Part shown: positions 56,114 through 64,000 of the stretch, in pieces
Layout: each line of letters begins with the position of its first letter
Position numbering within the stretch: the stretch's first letter is position 1
NCBI RefSeq assembly: GCF_900104095.1
Contig: NZ_FNJO01000002.1
Coordinates: 434,001-498,000 of the forward strand
Direction: 5' to 3'
Source of the DNA: Ralstonia sp. 25mfcol4.1
GTDB lineage: Bacteria; Pseudomonadota; Gammaproteobacteria; Burkholderiales; Burkholderiaceae
Length of the DNA: 64,000 nucleotides
Notes under the pieces: model-generated
What the model saw: only the letters and a program-made list of their open reading frames with translations
What the model was told of the DNA's origin: nothing
Databases searched by the model: none
Translations under genes and position numbers: made by a program

Positions 56114-56153
56114 CAGGCTCGCGATACGACTTCTATACTGCCCGATGCAATCG

Positions 56154-56849
56154 TCAGGCGGTCTGTGCGCTTCTGCGGCGCATCAGCTTGCCGATCAGCA
56201 CGACCAGCACCGCGCCAATCACGCCGAAGACCAGATGCGCATGCGGCACGTGGACCTGGAACCATTCGGCATCCACCGGATCGCTGACCAGCATTTCGCC
56301 AGCCAGGTACCCCAGCAGCGCGGCGCCGAGCACGATGATGATCGGGAAACGCTCCATCACCTTCAGCAGCAGCGTGCTGCCGAAGACAATCAGCGGAATC
56401 GACAGGCCCAGGCCGATGATCAGCAGCATCAGCTGGCTGCCCTCGGGGCCCTTCTGCGCGGCGGCGGCCACGGCCACCACGTTGTCCAGCGACATGACCA
56501 GGTCGGCGATCAGGATCGTGCGGATGGCTGCCCAGATATTGTCCTTGGCGTCATGACCATCTTCGTCGTCATCGCCGGTCAGCAGTTGCACGCCGATGTA
56601 GACCAGCAGGACGGCGCCCACGATCTTCAGGTACGGCAGGCTCAGCAGCTTGACGGCTGCCACGGTCAGCACCACGCGCATGATGATGGCGGCGGCGCTA
56701 CCCCAGAAAATGGCCTTCTTCTGCTGGGCGGGGGGCAGGTTGCGCGATGCGAGCGCGATCACCACGGCGTTATCGCCCGACAGGACGATATTGGTCAGGA
56801 TGATCGACCCCAGCGCAATCCAGAACGTGCTGCTGGACAACAATTCCAC
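56154..56849 (-). CDS. TerC family integral membrane protein
   Basis: 231 residues with about seven transmembrane helices. The hallmark motif with conserved Asp residues is seen twice: NIVLSGDNAVVIALASRNLP and ADLVMSLDNVVAVAAAAQKGP. The family includes metal-ion (Mn) exporters. The start is a GTG at 56849 with GAGGAG upstream. A single gene ending in an intrinsic terminator. Confidence 0.88.
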   Translation of the reverse strand: MELLSSSTFWIALGSIILTNIVLSGDNAVVIALASRNLPPAQQKKAIFWGSAAAIIMRVVLTVAAVKLLSLPYLKIVGAVLLVYIGVQLLTGDDDEDGHDAKDNIWAAIRTILIADLVMSLDNVVAVAAAAQKGPEGSQLMLLIIGLGLSIPLIVFGSTLLLKVMERFPIIIVLGAALLGYLAGEMLVSDPVDAEWFQVHVPHAHLVFGVIGAVLVVLIGKLMRRRSAQTA

Positions 56850-57167
56850 GGCTAGACTCCTCGAAATTCCAAAGTTATGTTCCGTGCCCGCGGAAGCTGC
56901 CGGTTGCGGCCGACTGCGGACTTTCGGATGTCTGAACTACCAGACATGAAGATTTATCGTACGAACCTTTCGATTCGGTTTCAACCGGGGTGGTTCATGT
57001 CTCGGGATATACCCTAGGACATTGCCACGCCACAACGACATTGCCCCCGCCACAAGGACGGGGGCAAAAAGCGGTGCGCGAGGCGTCATGTCGACCCCGC
57101 ACCCCGCAAAGACGGCATGCCGCGCAATGTGTCAGCCAGGCCACATGCACGGCATCGGGCGGGCTGC
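56850..57167. other. Intergenic region between sucD and terC
   Basis: 318 bp. TTGCCCCCG (57041-57049) and CGGGGGCAA (57059-57067) form a stem-loop, possibly the end of sucCD transcripts though the T-run is on the wrong side for that strand. I looked for an Mn riboswitch upstream of terC and saw no yybP-ykoY signature. Confidence 0.4.
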
Positions 57168-58049
57168 TTACAGCATTGCCTTCAGCAGACGGCCCATTTC
57201 CGACGGGTTCTTGGTGACCTTGATACCGCAGGCTTCCATGATTTCCAGCTTGGCCTGGGCAGTATCGGCACCGCCCGAGATCAGCGCGCCGGCGTGGCCC
57301 ATGCGCTTGCCCGGAGGCGCGGTCACGCCAGCGATGAAGCCAACCACCGGCTTCTTCATGTTTTCCTTGATCCAGTAAGCCGCGTTGGCTTCGTCCGGAC
57401 CACCGATCTCACCGATCATGACCACGGCGTCCGTATCCGGATCGTCGTTGAACATCTTCATCACGTCGATGTGCTTCAGGCCGTTGATGGGGTCGCCACC
57501 AATGCCCACGGCCGACGACTGGCCCAGGCCCAGCGCGGTCAGCTGGCCCACGGCTTCGTACGTCAGCGTGCCCGAGCGCGACACCACGCCGATGCGGCCC
57601 TTCTTGTGGATGTGACCCGGCATGATGCCGATCTTGATCTCGTCCGGCGTGATCAGGCCCGGGCAGTTCGGTCCCAGCAGCAGCGTCTTCTTGTTCTGCT
57701 TGCGCATCTTGTCCTTGACTTCCATCATGTCGCGGACGGGGATGCCTTCGGTGATGCAGACCACCAGGTCCAGGTCGGCGTCAACGGCTTCCCAGATGGC
57801 GGCAGCTGCGCCTGCGGGCGGCACGTAGATCACCGACACGGTGGCGCCGGTCTGTGCCTTGGCGTCCTTCACGCTGGCGTAGATAGGAATGCCTTCGAAG
57901 TCTTCGCCGGCCTTCTTCGGGTTCACGCCGGCAACGAACGCGTTCTTGCCGTTGGCATAGTCGCGGCAGCCACGGGTGTGGAACTGGCCGGTCTTGCCGG
58001 TGATGCCCTGGGTGATGACCTTGGTGTCCTTGTTGATCAGAATGCTCAT
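57168..58049 (-). CDS. sucD: Succinyl-CoA synthetase alpha subunit
   Basis: ADP- or GDP-forming subunit of the TCA-cycle enzyme. 293 residues: [76 protein letters not shown], and the phosphohistidine segment [24 protein letters not shown] (His at about position 251). It follows sucC by 58 bp. Confidence 0.96.
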   Translation of the reverse strand: MSILINKDTKVITQGITGKTGQFHTRGCRDYANGKNAFVAGVNPKKAGEDFEGIPIYASVKDAKAQTGATVSVIYVPPAGAAAAIWEAVDADLDLVVCITEGIPVRDMMEVKDKMRKQNKKTLLLGPNCPGLITPDEIKIGIMPGHIHKKGRIGVVSRSGTLTYEAVGQLTALGLGQSSAVGIGGDPINGLKHIDVMKMFNDDPDTDAVVMIGEIGGPDEANAAYWIKENMKKPVVGFIAGVTAPPGKRMGHAGALISGGADTAQAKLEIMEACGIKVTKNPSEMGRLLKAML

Positions 58050-58107
58050 TTGCTAGTCCTTTTAGTCGCCCCGCCTGGCTGTGGCCAGGCGGCAACGAAA
58101 GTTGTCC

Positions 58108-59274
58108 TTACTTGCCAGCGACAGCGGCCACGACCTTCTGGGCGGCTTCTTCCATCGTGTCGGCCGAAATGATCGGCAGACCCGACTCAGCCAGCATCTT
58201 GCGGCCCAGCTCTTCGTTCGTGCCCTTCATGCGGACGACCAGCGGCACGCCCAGCTGCACGGCCTTCGACGCGGTGATCACGCCTTCGGCGATCACGTCG
58301 CAGCGCATGATGCCGCCGAAGATGTTGACCAGGATGGCCTGCACATTCGGGTTCTTCAGCATCAGCTTGAAGGCTTCGGTCACCTTCTCGGTCGTGGCGC
58401 CGCCGCCAACGTCCAGGAAGTTGGCCGGCTCGCCGCCGAACAGCTTGATGGTGTCCATCGTGGCCATGGCCAGACCGGCGCCGTTCACCAGGCAGCCGAT
58501 GTTGCCGTCCAGCGAGATGTAGGCCAGGTCGAACTTCGAGGCTTCGATTTCGTTGGCGTCTTCTTCGTCCAGATCACGGTACGCAACGATTTCCGGGTGA
58601 CGGAACAGTGCGTTCGAGTCGAAGTTGAACTTGGCGTCCAGGGCGATGACCTTGCCGTCGCCAGTCAGAATCAGCGGGTTGATTTCGGCCAGCGAAGCGT
58701 CGGTTTCCCAGAACGCCTTGTACAGGCCTTGCAGTGCCTGGCGAGCCTGGGCGATGCTGGCGTCGGGCACGCCGATCTTGCGGGCGATGTCGTCGGCGTC
58801 AGCGTCCTTCAGGCCTTCGGCCGGATCAACGATCAGCGTGTGGATCTTTTCCGGGGTGTGGGCAGCGACTTCCTCGATGTCCATGCCGCCTTCGCTCGAT
58901 GCCATCAGGGCCACCTTTTGCGACACGCGGTCCACTACCAGCGAAACGTACAGTTCCTTCTTGATGTCGGCGCCTTCTTCGATCAGCAGGCGGTTGACCT
59001 TCTTGCCTTCCGGGCCGGTCTGGTGCGTCACCAGCGTCATGCCGAGGATGTTGCTGGCGTAGGTCTTCACCTCGTCGATGCTCTTGGCCACCTTCACGCC
59101 GCCGCCCTTGCCGCGGCCGCCTGCGTGGATCTGTGCCTTGACAACCCACACCGGGCCGCCGAGCTGTTCAGCCGCCTTCAGGGCCTCTTCGACCGAGAAA
59201 GCCGGGATGCCGCGCGGAACCGGCACATTGTATTTGCGCAGGATTTCCTTGCCTTGATACTCATGGATATTCAT
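58108..59274 (-). CDS. sucC: Succinyl-CoA synthetase beta subunit
   Basis: 388 residues with an ATP-grasp fold: [87 protein letters not shown] and [17 protein letters not shown]. First gene of sucCD. Its partner is the next gene downstream. Confidence 0.96.
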   Translation of the reverse strand: MNIHEYQGKEILRKYNVPVPRGIPAFSVEEALKAAEQLGGPVWVVKAQIHAGGRGKGGGVKVAKSIDEVKTYASNILGMTLVTHQTGPEGKKVNRLLIEEGADIKKELYVSLVVDRVSQKVALMASSEGGMDIEEVAAHTPEKIHTLIVDPAEGLKDADADDIARKIGVPDASIAQARQALQGLYKAFWETDASLAEINPLILTGDGKVIALDAKFNFDSNALFRHPEIVAYRDLDEEDANEIEASKFDLAYISLDGNIGCLVNGAGLAMATMDTIKLFGGEPANFLDVGGGATTEKVTEAFKLMLKNPNVQAILVNIFGGIMRCDVIAEGVITASKAVQLGVPLVVRMKGTNEELGRKMLAESGLPIISADTMEEAAQKVVAAVAGK

Positions 59275-59364
59275 GCGTGTTTCCTTTCGGGTAGGCGTAA
59301 AGGGATTGGAAAAATAGTTGGAGACGAAGGGCTTGCGCCTGTTTCCTTGAGCCGACCGTGACGG

Positions 59365-60036
59365 TCAGCCCGACGTACCGTTGGGCCGGTGGGCCAGGGT
59401 GTCTTCGCCACCTGATGCGGGGGCATCGGCGCGTGACGCGGTCTGGGGGGACGACGCCGCAGCGCCGGCTTTCGGTTTCGGCTGGTGACCATACCAGCGC
59501 GGGTAAAACTGGCGAACCACCTCGCCCTCGAAATGGAGCGCGTGGCATCCATGAAGCTGCATCGGCGGTTCGGGATTGGGATCGTCGGCGCCGTCGCGAA
59601 TCTTGAACACGTCGCCCGCGAAGGCCTGGATGGCGGCGGTCGGCAGCACGCCGGCCAGTTCGGTGAGATGGGTGCAGCCAGCGACATGGCCCAGCCGGTC
59701 GCGCACGGCCTTGCGGAACCCCTTTGTCAGGTTCAGGCCGATCAGCTGGCGGTAGGCCGGGCCGATCGTGTCGCAATGCGTCGGATATGGCACCCAGTCG
59801 GAACACGCCTCGGCGTCCACGATGTTCAGGCGAAGATCGATCGTCACGCGCAGCCAGAGGTCATGCAACGGCTGGCCCTCGGGGCGGATGCGGTTGCCGG
59901 CCAGCTCGATATCGCGCGGCTTCGTGTCGGTGAGGCGCGCCTCGATGTCCCACAGGCCATCATCCCGTAAATACGCTTCGGCCGTGATGGCACGGCGATG
60001 ACGCAAGGCACGGTTGACAGGTGGGGAAAGCGGCAT
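59365..60036 (-). CDS. DUF2889 domain protein
   Basis: 223 residues. The DUF2889 pattern is present: RAITAEAYLRDDGLWDIEARLTDTKPRD, LHDLWLRVTIDLRLNIVDAEA, GLNLTKGFRKAVRDRLGHVAGCTHLTEL. In betaproteobacteria it sits between sucC and recX. Function unknown; the C-terminal ~40 residues (A/S/P rich) are low complexity. Confidence 0.82.
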   Translation of the reverse strand: MPLSPPVNRALRHRRAITAEAYLRDDGLWDIEARLTDTKPRDIELAGNRIRPEGQPLHDLWLRVTIDLRLNIVDAEACSDWVPYPTHCDTIGPAYRQLIGLNLTKGFRKAVRDRLGHVAGCTHLTELAGVLPTAAIQAFAGDVFKIRDGADDPNPEPPMQLHGCHALHFEGEVVRQFYPRWYGHQPKPKAGAAASSPQTASRADAPASGGEDTLAHRPNGTSG

Positions 60037-60391
60037 GACAGCGGGGCTGAAGCGGCAGGCTGAACGTGGCGGAATTCGGGGCGGTACTTACGGGAGGTTC
60101 GCTATGGCGAACTTCGCGGATTCTCTTCCGTCCGGACGGCCCGGCGCATGCCGGACGGCCGTCTGGGCCGGATAACTCGTGGAGTTTAACATGCCGCGCT
60201 GCTTTGACCGGGAACATCCTGCGCGACAGCCTGTCCGGCCCGGATTGTTGCAACGACAAAGGCGGCAAACCGGCCTCACACCTGGGCTTCCAGCCCCCGA
60301 GACGGCCGCGCGCTGCGTTGCATCAGTGGTACGACAACCTGCTTGACGCGCGCACGAATACCCATTATGCGTACGCAGGTATGCAGATGGC

Positions 60392-60508
60392 TACCCGGCG
60401 TTGGTACCCGGCGTTGGTACCCGGCGTTGGTACCCGGCGTTGGTACCCGGCGTTGGTACCCGGCGTTGGTACTCGGCGTTTCTACTCGCCGTTGCTACTC
60501 GCTCTCGT
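60392..60508. repeat. 13-bp tandem repeat running into the recX 3' end
   Basis: Six perfect copies of TACCCGGCGTTGG (60392-60469) followed by three degenerating copies (60470-60508), the last of which contain the recX stop and C-terminal codons. Each copy carries GGTACC. The rest of the gap 60037-60391 holds no recognised gene. Confidence 0.9.
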
Positions 60509-60962
60509 GTTCGTCCTCGGCGCCCCGGATGATCTTGGCGATCACGCTCCGCGAGAATCCGCGGGCCATCATGAACCGGATCTGCTTGGCGCGCGCTTCG
60601 GGTGAATCGGGCGGCACACCGAATCGCTTGCGCCACACCTCGGCAGCCCGTTCCACTTCGGTATCGCGCAGCCGGTCCTGGAGATCACGCAGTTGCTCGT
60701 TACCAAGCTGGTGAGTCTTCGCCTCCTGCATCACGCGCGCCGCGCCATACCGGCTGGCGCGCCGGTGGACCAGACTATCGACGAAGCGATCATTCGACAG
60801 CCAGTTTTCGCGCTCCAGCGCATCGAGCAAGGCTTCCACTTCCTCGGCCGATTCGGCATGCGGCGCCAGCTTGCGTGCCAGTTCCACGCGACTGTGTTCC
60901 CGGCGGGAGAGATAGCCAACGGCGCGGGCCTTGAGGGAAAGCGGGGGACGGGTTCCGGCCAT
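60495..60962 (-). CDS. recX: Regulatory protein RecX
   Basis: Inhibitor of RecA filaments and of RecA recombinase. 155 residues from MAGTRPPLSLKARAVGYLSRREHSRVELARKL; three helical RecX repeats follow (LDALERENWLSNDRFVDSLVHRRASRYGAARV; MARGFSRSVIAKIIRGAEDEHES). The longer frame to 61181 reads antisense to recA leader and is rejected. It lies 100 bp downstream of recA, the usual order. Confidence 0.92.
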   Translation of the reverse strand: MAGTRPPLSLKARAVGYLSRREHSRVELARKLAPHAESAEEVEALLDALERENWLSNDRFVDSLVHRRASRYGAARVMQEAKTHQLGNEQLRDLQDRLRDTEVERAAEVWRKRFGVPPDSPEARAKQIRFMMARGFSRSVIAKIIRGAEDEHESE

Positions 60963-61062
60963 CAGGAATCGGGAGAGCGTTTCGGGGACAAGGAGGGGGA
61001 CGAAAAGTAAAAAAGCCGCCGCATTGTCATGCGACGGCTTTTGTTGCCGGCAGGCGTCAGCC

Positions 61063-62124
61063 TCAGTCTTCGATCTCGGCCGGCGCGCCCAGTGCGGTGT
61101 TCGTCGGGGCCACACCCAGCGCCGCACGCACCTTGTTTTCGATCTCGGCGGCGATGTCCGGATTCTCGCGCAGGTATTCACGCGCGTTGTCCTTGCCCTG
61201 GCCGATCTTGTCGCCGTTGTAGCTGTACCACGCGCCCGACTTCTCGACGATCTTGGCGTCCACGCCCAGGTCGATGATCTCGCCCTGGCGCGAGATACCC
61301 TGGCCGTAGAGGATGTCGAAGAACGCTTCGCGGAACGGCGGCGAAACCTTGTTCTTGACGACCTTGACCTTGGTCTCGTTGCCGACCACTTCGTCGCCCT
61401 TCTTGATCGAGCCGATACGGCGGATGTCCAGACGCACCGAGGCGTAGAACTTCAGCGCGTTACCACCCGTGGTGGTTTCAGGCGAACCAAACATCACACC
61501 GATCTTCATGCGGATCTGGTTGATGAAGATCACCAGGCAGTTGGTACGCTTGATGGTACCGGTCAGCTTGCGCAGTGCCTGGCTCATCAGGCGGGCCTGC
61601 AGGCCCGGCAGCGAATCGCCCATCTCGCCTTCGATTTCGGCCTTCGGCACCAGCGCGGCCACCGAGTCGATAACGATCAGGTCGATCGAGCCCGAGCGCA
61701 CCAGCGCGTCGGTGATTTCCAGTGCCTGCTCGCCGGTGTCCGGCTGGGAGATCAGCAGGTTGCCCACGTCCACGCCCAGCTTGCCGGCATACTGCACGTC
61801 CAGCGCGTGTTCCGCGTCGATGAACGCGCAGGTGCCGCCCAGCTTCTGCATTTCGGCAACGACCTGCAGCGTCAGCGTGGTCTTGCCCGACGATTCCGGA
61901 CCATAGATCTCGACCACGCGGCCGCGCGGCAGGCCGCCGACGCCCAGCGCGATGTCCAGGCCCAGCGATCCGGTGGACACCACCTGGATATCCTGTTCGA
62001 CGTCGCCATCGCCCAGGCGCATGATCGAGCCCTTGCCGAACTGCTTTTCGATCTGGGAGAGCGCGGCGGCAAGCGCCTTCTGCTTCTCAGCACTTACGCC
62101 GGCGCCGGCCTTCTTGTCGTCCAT
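61063..62124 (-). CDS. recA: Recombinase A
   Basis: ATP-dependent strand-exchange protein and co-protease for LexA cleavage. 353 residues: [23 protein letters not shown] (Walker A), [22 protein letters not shown] (Walker B), [35 protein letters not shown] (L2 and DNA site), acidic C-terminus. Regulated by LexA through a box about 180 bp upstream. Confidence 0.97.
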   Translation of the reverse strand: MDDKKAGAGVSAEKQKALAAALSQIEKQFGKGSIMRLGDGDVEQDIQVVSTGSLGLDIALGVGGLPRGRVVEIYGPESSGKTTLTLQVVAEMQKLGGTCAFIDAEHALDVQYAGKLGVDVGNLLISQPDTGEQALEITDALVRSGSIDLIVIDSVAALVPKAEIEGEMGDSLPGLQARLMSQALRKLTGTIKRTNCLVIFINQIRMKIGVMFGSPETTTGGNALKFYASVRLDIRRIGSIKKGDEVVGNETKVKVVKNKVSPPFREAFFDILYGQGISRQGEIIDLGVDAKIVEKSGAWYSYNGDKIGQGKDNAREYLRENPDIAAEIENKVRAALGVAPTNTALGAPAEIED

Positions 62125-62305
62125 GGTCGTCCTTCAGTCAATGGGTGGTCAATTGGTGTATAAATAGGCCGCATGCGGCGTGGCGCCTGCTTTTCAAGCC
62201 TTTTCCGATCCATTTCGGCGGGCTTTCGAAGGTTTTTTGGCGCCTGGACTCGCCAGTCCCGGCCCTGCGCAGTCCCTTCCGGGACGACTCGCGCGGAATG
62301 TCGGG

Positions 62306-62325
62306 TACTGTATAAAAAAACAGTA
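62306..62325 (-). promoter_or_regulatory. LexA (SOS) box and recA promoter
   Basis: CTG-TATAAAAAAA-CAG at 62308-62323, flanked by TA on both sides, fits CTG-N10-CAG. On the minus strand a TTGCCA -35 and TACAGT-like -10, about 17 bp apart, overlap it. The untranslated leader to the recA ATG is about 180 nt. Confidence 0.85.
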
Positions 62326-62406
62326 TGCTTGGCAAGCCCCACCGGCACCGCAAACCGGCGGCCGGCGATGCCGGCACAAAAAAGGTGACAAGGGTGGAGA
62401 CAAACC

Positions 62407-63096
62407 ATGCGGATTCTGATCGCCGAAGATGACGACGTGCTGGCAGACGGCCTGACTCGGTCGCTGCGCCATTCCGGCTATGCCGTCGATCACGTCGCCA
62501 ATGGCGTGGAAGCCGACTCGGCCCTTTCCACGCAGAGCTTCGACCTGCTGATCCTGGACCTCGGCCTGCCCCGCATGCCCGGCCTGGAGGTGCTCAAGCG
62601 GCTGCGTGCGCGCGGCGCGATGCTGCCGGTGATGATCCTGACCGCGGCCGACGGCGTGGACGAGCGCGTCAAGGGGCTGGACCTGGGCGCCGACGACTAC
62701 ATGGCCAAGCCCTTTGCGCTGTCCGAGCTGGAGGCACGCGTGCGTGCGCTGGTGCGGCGCGGCGCCGGCGGGGGCGCCACGCTGATGCGCCACGGCCCGC
62801 TGGCCTTCGACCAGGTCGGCCGCATCGCCTTCCTGAACGACCAGATGCTGGACCTGTCGGCCCGCGAGATCGGCCTGCTCGAAATCCTGCTCACGCGCAG
62901 CGGCCGGCTGGTGTCGAAGGAACAGCTCGTCGACCACCTGTGCGAATGGGGCGAGGAAGTCAGCAACAACGCCATCGAAGTCTACGTGCACCGCCTGCGC
63001 AAGAAGATCGAGGTGGGCGGCATCCGCATCGCTACCGTGCGCGGCCTGGGCTACTGCCTGGAGAAATTCCAGCCGGCCATGGCTACCCACGGCTGA
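62407..63096 (+). CDS. Response regulator, TctD/QseB type
   Basis: 229 residues. Receiver domain: RILIAEDDDVLADGL, phospho-Asp in LLILDLGLPRMPG, MILTAADGVDERVKGLDLGADDYMAKPFALSEL; winged helix ends IRIATVRGLGYCLEK. It is divergent from recA and is followed 12 bp later by its kinase. TctD/TctE pairs control tricarboxylate uptake; other relatives are QseB/PmrA, so the regulon is not certain. Confidence 0.88.
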   Translation: MRILIAEDDDVLADGLTRSLRHSGYAVDHVANGVEADSALSTQSFDLLILDLGLPRMPGLEVLKRLRARGAMLPVMILTAADGVDERVKGLDLGADDYMAKPFALSELEARVRALVRRGAGGGATLMRHGPLAFDQVGRIAFLNDQMLDLSAREIGLLEILLTRSGRLVSKEQLVDHLCEWGEEVSNNAIEVYVHRLRKKIEVGGIRIATVRGLGYCLEKFQPAMATHG

Positions 63097-63108
63097 CGCG
63101 AACCGCCC

Positions 63109-64000
63109 ATGAGCCTGCTGCGCCTGCCCTGGCGACGCCATCCCGCCGCAGGCGCCGCCCCGCTGCCCGAGGCCGCGCGCCCCACGCTGGCCGATGCCGC
63201 CGCCGAGGATTCGGCGCTGGCGGACGCCCTGCCCCATCTCGAGGAAACTTCGGCCCATCCCGCCCCGCGATCGCTGTTCGGCGAGATTCTGGACTGGATG
63301 CTGGCGCCACTGCTGCTGCTCTGGCCGATGAGCATCGCGGTCACTTACCTGGTGGCCAAGTCGATCGCCAACGGGCCGTTCGACCGCGCGCTGGAGGCCA
63401 GCGCCATCGTGCTGTCGCAGCAGGTGCGCGAAGTGAACGGACGCGTGACGCTGCAGCTGCCGCTGTCGGCGCGCGAGATCCTGCGGGCCGACGAGACCGA
63501 CAACATCTATTACCAGGTGGTGGGCAAGCGCGGCGAGTACGTGGCCGGCGACCACGACCTGCCGCTGCCGTCCGAAGAGGAACAGGGCCATGCCGGGCTG
63601 GTGTCCATGCGCGACGACCGCGTGGCCGGTAACGATGTGCGCGTGGCTTATACCTATGTCGATCTGAAAAACGTCGGCGGCAACCAGCCGGTGCTGGTGC
63701 AGGTGGCCGAGACACTGGACAAGCGTGCCCGGCTGGCCAACGAGATCATCAAGGGCGTGATCCTGCCGCAGTTCGTGATCCTGCCGCTGGCCGTGGTGCT
63801 GGTGTGGTTCGGGCTCACACGAGGGCTGGCGCCGCTCACCGCCATCCAGCAGCGCATCCGCTCGCGCAACCCTGGCGATACGAGCCCGATCGACGAACGC
63901 GCGGCGCCGCAGGAAATCACACCGCTGGTGGCGTCGTTCAACGACCTGCTGGCCCAGCTCGACCAGTCCGTGCAGACACAGAAGCGATTCATTGCCGATG
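63109..64000 (+). CDS. Sensor histidine kinase, TctE type (cut by window end)
   Basis: Read from the ATG at 63109: about 55 residues of cytoplasmic, Ala/Pro-rich N-terminus, a transmembrane helix (LAPLLLLWPMSIAVTYLVA), a periplasmic 2CSK_N-type sensor domain (ANGPFDRALEASAIVLSQQV...YYQVVGKRGEYVAGD), a second helix (VILPQFVILPLAVVLVWFGL), HAMP-like (LTRGLAPLTAIQQRI), and the beginning of the dimerisation helix (TQKRFIAD) before the window ends. The phospho-His and ATPase domain lie beyond. Partner of the response regulator 12 bp upstream. Confidence 0.85.
   Translation, partial: MSLLRLPWRRHPAAGAAPLPEAARPTLADAAAEDSALADALPHLEETSAHPAPRSLFGEILDWMLAPLLLLWPMSIAVTYLVAKSIANGPFDRALEASAIVLSQQVREVNGRVTLQLPLSAREILRADETDNIYYQVVGKRGEYVAGDHDLPLPSEEEQGHAGLVSMRDDRVAGNDVRVAYTYVDLKNVGGNQPVLVQVAETLDKRARLANEIIKGVILPQFVILPLAVVLVWFGLTRGLAPLTAIQQRIRSRNPGDTSPIDERAAPQEITPLVASFNDLLAQLDQSVQTQKRFIAD

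Noticed and set aside
56850..57000. yybP-ykoY manganese riboswitch upstream of terC
   Set aside because: I could not find the conserved internal loops or the GGGGAGUAG-type segment.
60392..60508. CRISPR or minisatellite coding repeat
   Set aside because: Copies are contiguous without spacers, and a 13-bp unit does not keep a reading frame.

Overview
The window is high-GC chromosomal DNA of a betaproteobacterium, most likely Cupriavidus/Ralstonia (Burkholderiaceae). This is inferred from gene order (pgk-pyk-fba-purC-purE-purK-sua5, a zinc-finger protein before waaF, PglL next to type IV pilins, recA-recX-DUF2889-sucCD-terC) and protein style, not from a database search.

Layout. 1-10.6 kb: an OmpR-type two-component system divergent from a complete MdtABC-type RND efflux operon with its outer-membrane channel. 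10.6-12.3 kb: a secreted pertussis-toxin-S1-like ADP-ribosyltransferase with a furin-type site in a cysteine-bounded loop and a C-terminal beta/gamma-crystallin-like module; this is the most striking gene of the window. 12.5-14 kb: a LysR regulator divergent from a PACE-family efflux pump. 14-31 kb: a PBP4-type peptidase, threonylcarbamoyl-AMP synthase, purine genes, lower glycolysis, two tandem LuxR-type regulators, an AzlCD exporter, an MFS carrier and an amidase. 31-40.3 kb: an SNF2 helicase, heptosyltransferase WaaF, small conserved proteins, a periplasmic M48 protease and moaC.

40.3-50.86 kb is a roughly 10.6 kb lower-GC integrative island in the 3' end of moaC. A tyrosine integrase lies next to moaC, the last ~120 bp of moaC is duplicated at the far end, and 11-bp-phased TGTCCAA repeats lie inside both ends. 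Cargo: two coupled unknown genes, an HNH nuclease with HNH-associated repeats, a tightly coupled three-gene operon ending in a PD-(D/E)XK nuclease (a plausible but unproven defence system), a serine recombinase with res-like repeats, a gene-free stretch with a 51-72 bp repeat in three full and one partial copy, an HNH-like gene coupled to a small basic protein, and a 308-residue unknown protein.

51-64 kb returns to core-type genome: two small envelope proteins, a PglL oligosaccharyltransferase with three type IV pilin genes, TerC, SucCD, DUF2889, RecX beside a 13-bp tandem repeat, RecA under a clear LexA box, and a TctD/TctE-type two-component system cut by the window end. No rRNA, tRNA or CRISPR array was recognised.
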